This document shows, in pieces, positions 61,854-64,000 of a DNA stretch of 64,000 nucleotides (positions within the stretch are counted from its first letter, which is position 1; each line of letters begins with the position of its first letter). The stretch comes from CAZNXJ01 sp964577115 (GTDB lineage Bacteria; Planctomycetota; Planctomycetia; Pirellulales; Pirellulaceae). The notes under the pieces were generated by a model. It was not told the origin of the DNA. It did not search any database and saw only the letters and a program-made list of their open reading frames with translations. Where the stretch lies: assembly GCA_964577115.1 (NCBI GenBank), contig CAZNXJ010000007.1, forward strand, positions 166,992-230,991. Reading direction: 5' to 3'. Position numbers and translations under genes: made by a program.

Positions 61854-64000
61854 CGAGAAACCCTCGGGTACTCGAACTTCTGGAACAATTGCTTGACTCG
61901 CAGAAGTCGCCCGAAGAGGTATGCCGCGATTGCCCCGAGTTGTTGCCGGAAGTTCTTTATCGCTGGCATGAGTTTCAGCGTATTGACGGGCAGGTCCGGT
62001 CGCTCCTTCCCGGCCTGGGGACTCTTCCATCTCCGAGCGCGGCACCGACAGAGAAGCTGGTGGAGCCTCCTGCCGCTTTCGGCCGCTATCGGGTGCAGCA
62101 CCCGATAGGCTCAGGAGGCTTCGGCACTGTCTACCTCGGCCACGACACCCAGCTCGATCGACTCGTAGCAATTAAAGTGCTGCGAAGCGATCGAGGCACC
62201 GGCCATCGCAATAACGATGAGGCTTTGCGAGAGGCGAGACGGCTGGCCCAACTCCGCCATCCGGGAATTGTGATGGTGCACGACATTGGGATCGAAGCTG
62301 GGCAGTATTACGTTGTCTCCGACTACCTCGAGGGGCCTGCTCTCAACGTGTTGCTGCGCACACAACGCCTTGGCTGGGAAGCAGCAACGACGATCGCAGC
62401 GGCGGTGGCCGATGCCCTCGGACACGCCCATGCCCAGCGAATCGTTCACCGTGACGTCAAACCTTCCAATATTCTTTTGACGGCCGACGGCGCCCCTGTG
62501 CTGGTCGACTTCGGCCTTGCGCTCGACGAAACGGAGGCAGGAGGCAGCGCAAAAGGAATTATCGCTGGTACACCTTGGTACATGTCGCCGGAACAGGCTA
62601 CCGGCATGGCCTACCGCGTCGATGGTCGCACGGACATTTATAGTCTCGGCGTGGTCCTGTACGAGATGCTCACCGGACGTGTTCCGTTTCATGCGACTCA
62701 GACGCCGGAACTCCTTCGACAGGTCCGTGACGACGAGCCCCAACCTCCGCGACAACTAGTGGCGGAAATCCCAGCCGAGATCGAACGTGTTTGCCTCAAG
62801 GCTCTCGCGAAGCGCCAGCAGGATCGCTATTTCACCGCTGCGGACTTCGCCGCGGATCTTCGCCGCGAGCTTCCCGCAGCGGCGTCTCCTCCACGGATTG
62901 GCCGGCCGATTAGCCGGTCCACATGGTCTTCGTTCGCTAGGCTCCAGCGTCGCACGGTGGGGCGAAAACAGGAACTCGCCGAACTGCATCATGCCTTCGA
63001 GATCGCCGCGGCCGGACGCGGAAATTTCGTCTGCGTGACCGGTGAGCCCGGGATCGGCAAAACGACGCTCATTGAAGATTTCGTTGACGAACTGAACGCC
63101 GCGAACCAATCCTTCACGCTGGCAAGGGGCCGCTGTTCTGAGCGACTTGCGGGCACGGAGGCCTATTTGCCGGTCCTTGAAGTTCTCGAAAGCCTGCTCG
63201 CGGGCGGCGGTACCGACGAGACGGCTCGCACGATGAAATTGCGTGCTCCCAACTGGTACGAACGAGTGGTTCCGCTCGCAGCGCAGGACTCTTCGCTGAA
63301 GCAAATCCTCGCTGACTCGCGAGCTGCTTCCCAGGAACGGCTGAAACGCGAACTCTGTGCGTTGTTCCTTTCAGAATCCCAAGCTCGAACTCTGGTCATT
63401 TTCATCGACGATCTTCACTGGGCGGATGCTTCAACGGTCGATCTGCTCGCGTACCTCGCGAGCAAATGTGCCGCGATGCGGATCCTCGTCGTCTTCACGT
63501 TGCGCCCGACGGAATTGGCCATTCGAAAACACCCATTCGGCCCCGTGAAGCTCGACTTACAAGCCCGCGGCATTTGCCGGGAGTTGGTTCTTGAGTTCCT
63601 CCGCCGCGAACAGATCGATGAGTATCTGAACCTCGAATTCCCTGGGCATCGCTTCCCGGACGAATTCGCCGAACTCGTCCACGCGCGGACGGAAGGAAGC
63701 CCGCTCTTCGTCGTTAGTCTGCTGCACTATTTGCGCGACCGGCAGGTCCTCGCGCCACAAGCCGGTGGCTGGGAATTGCGGCAGGCGGTTCCCAACCTGC
63801 GGCGCGATTTGCCCGAATCGGTTCGTAGCATGATTCAGCGGAAGCTCGGCCAACTTTCGGACAGTGACCGGCAGCTTTTGGTGGCAGCCAGTGTCGAAGG
63901 GTATGAGTTCAACTCGGCGGTCATCGCGCGCGTCCTCCAGCTGGAGGCTGCCGTCGTGGAAGATCGGCTGGACGAGTTAGGTAGAGTTCATGCATTCGTG
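61850..64000 (+). CDS. Ser/Thr protein kinase-AAA ATPase fusion (partial)
   Basis: The reading frame is open from ATG 61850 to the window end (717 codons), so the C-terminus is missing. Residues 77 to about 340 form a Hanks-type kinase: glycine loop IGSGGFGTVY, AIKVL with the ATP Lys, HRDVKPSN (His200), DFG (Asp220), and GTPWYMSPEQA. A linker follows, then a STAND/AAA16-type ATPase: GRKQEL, Walker A GEPGIGKTT at 398-406 and Walker B LVIFIDDLHWAD (Asp520-521), with continuing helical repeats. PknK-type regulators and some adenylate cyclases share this plan. The first 75 residues lack a recognised domain and no transmembrane helix is visible so far. Confidence 0.94.
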   Translation, partial: MTRNPRVLELLEQLLDSQKSPEEVCRDCPELLPEVLYRWHEFQRIDGQVRSLLPGLGTLPSPSAAPTEKLVEPPAAFGRYRVQHPIGSGGFGTVYLGHDTQLDRLVAIKVLRSDRGTGHRNNDEALREARRLAQLRHPGIVMVHDIGIEAGQYYVVSDYLEGPALNVLLRTQRLGWEAATTIAAAVADALGHAHAQRIVHRDVKPSNILLTADGAPVLVDFGLALDETEAGGSAKGIIAGTPWYMSPEQATGMAYRVDGRTDIYSLGVVLYEMLTGRVPFHATQTPELLRQVRDDEPQPPRQLVAEIPAEIERVCLKALAKRQQDRYFTAADFAADLRRELPAAASPPRIGRPISRSTWSSFARLQRRTVGRKQELAELHHAFEIAAAGRGNFVCVTGEPGIGKTTLIEDFVDELNAANQSFTLARGRCSERLAGTEAYLPVLEVLESLLAGGGTDETARTMKLRAPNWYERVVPLAAQDSSLKQILADSRAASQERLKRELCALFLSESQARTLVIFIDDLHWADASTVDLLAYLASKCAAMRILVVFTLRPTELAIRKHPFGPVKLDLQARGICRELVLEFLRREQIDEYLNLEFPGHRFPDEFAELVHARTEGSPLFVVSLLHYLRDRQVLAPQAGGWELRQAVPNLRRDLPESVRSMIQRKLGQLSDSDRQLLVAASVEGYEFNSAVIARVLQLEAAVVEDRLDELGRVHAFV

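Overview
This window is GC-rich chromosomal DNA, most likely from a planctomycete (Planctomycetota, probably Pirellulales). That call rests on family content, not on a marker-gene comparison. It has a PSCyt1/PSD1 plus DUF1501 gene pair, a second DUF1501 gene, a DUF1559 prepilin-like protein, a DUF1080 protein, a PEP-CTERM protein, several Arg-Arg (Tat-like) leader proteins, an ECF sigma factor coupled to a Ser/Thr kinase, and genes for tetrahydromethanopterin (H4MPT) synthesis in a bacterial background. I see no tRNA, rRNA, insertion sequence, prophage or CRISPR array.

Layout. 0-8 kb: RNase P RNA, a ribbon-helix-helix-like protein with repeated boxes upstream, a sugar-phosphate isomerase-like protein, a flavin-reductase-like protein, the GTPase HflX with an SDR oxidoreductase, and an AAA+ ATPase with a winged-helix front end. 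8.2-17.4 kb: a probable H4MPT/pABA block. A five-gene minus-strand operon (SDR, dihydropteroate-synthase-like, PabB, PabA, DUF447) is accompanied by a divergent FabD-like acyltransferase, a PQQ-propeller membrane protein and a ribofuranosylaminobenzene 5'-phosphate synthase. 17.5-26.9 kb: housekeeping (pdxJ, dapA, mgtE, a DegP/HtrA protease, rnc), a zinc-ribbon protein and a CobB-like protein that has lost its P-loop and its glutaminase cysteine.

26.9-31.7 kb: a MoxR / DUF58 / DUF4129 membrane operon; the DUF4129 protein carries an in-frame 90-bp tandem repeat. 32-38 kb: an SDR, a dodecin, a glycine-zipper protein with a His-rich tail, a DUF2071-like protein, a DUF4235 protein, a secreted nitrilase-family enzyme and a DUF1501 protein. 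38.4-43.1 kb: a Cys-rich exported protein, a DUF1559 protein, a PepSY membrane protein with a His-rich loop (together a possible metal locus) and a PEP-CTERM protein.

43.2-46.6 kb: a compact reactive-sulfur island. It holds an ArsR-type repressor with a palindromic operator inside its own promoter and an apparently leaderless start, a YgaP-like rhodanese, a CstB-like persulfide dioxygenase-rhodanese and a TsdA-like dihaem cytochrome c. 46.6-61 kb: exported catabolic proteins typical of planctomycetes (DUF1080, serine hydrolase, PSCyt/PSD1, DUF1501, ceramidase-like, SMP-30-like, Gfo/Idh/MocA, HExxH peptidase, SH3-like) and two more dehydrogenase-fold proteins. 61.1 kb to the end: an ECF sigma factor overlapping by 4 nt a large Ser/Thr kinase-ATPase that runs off the window.
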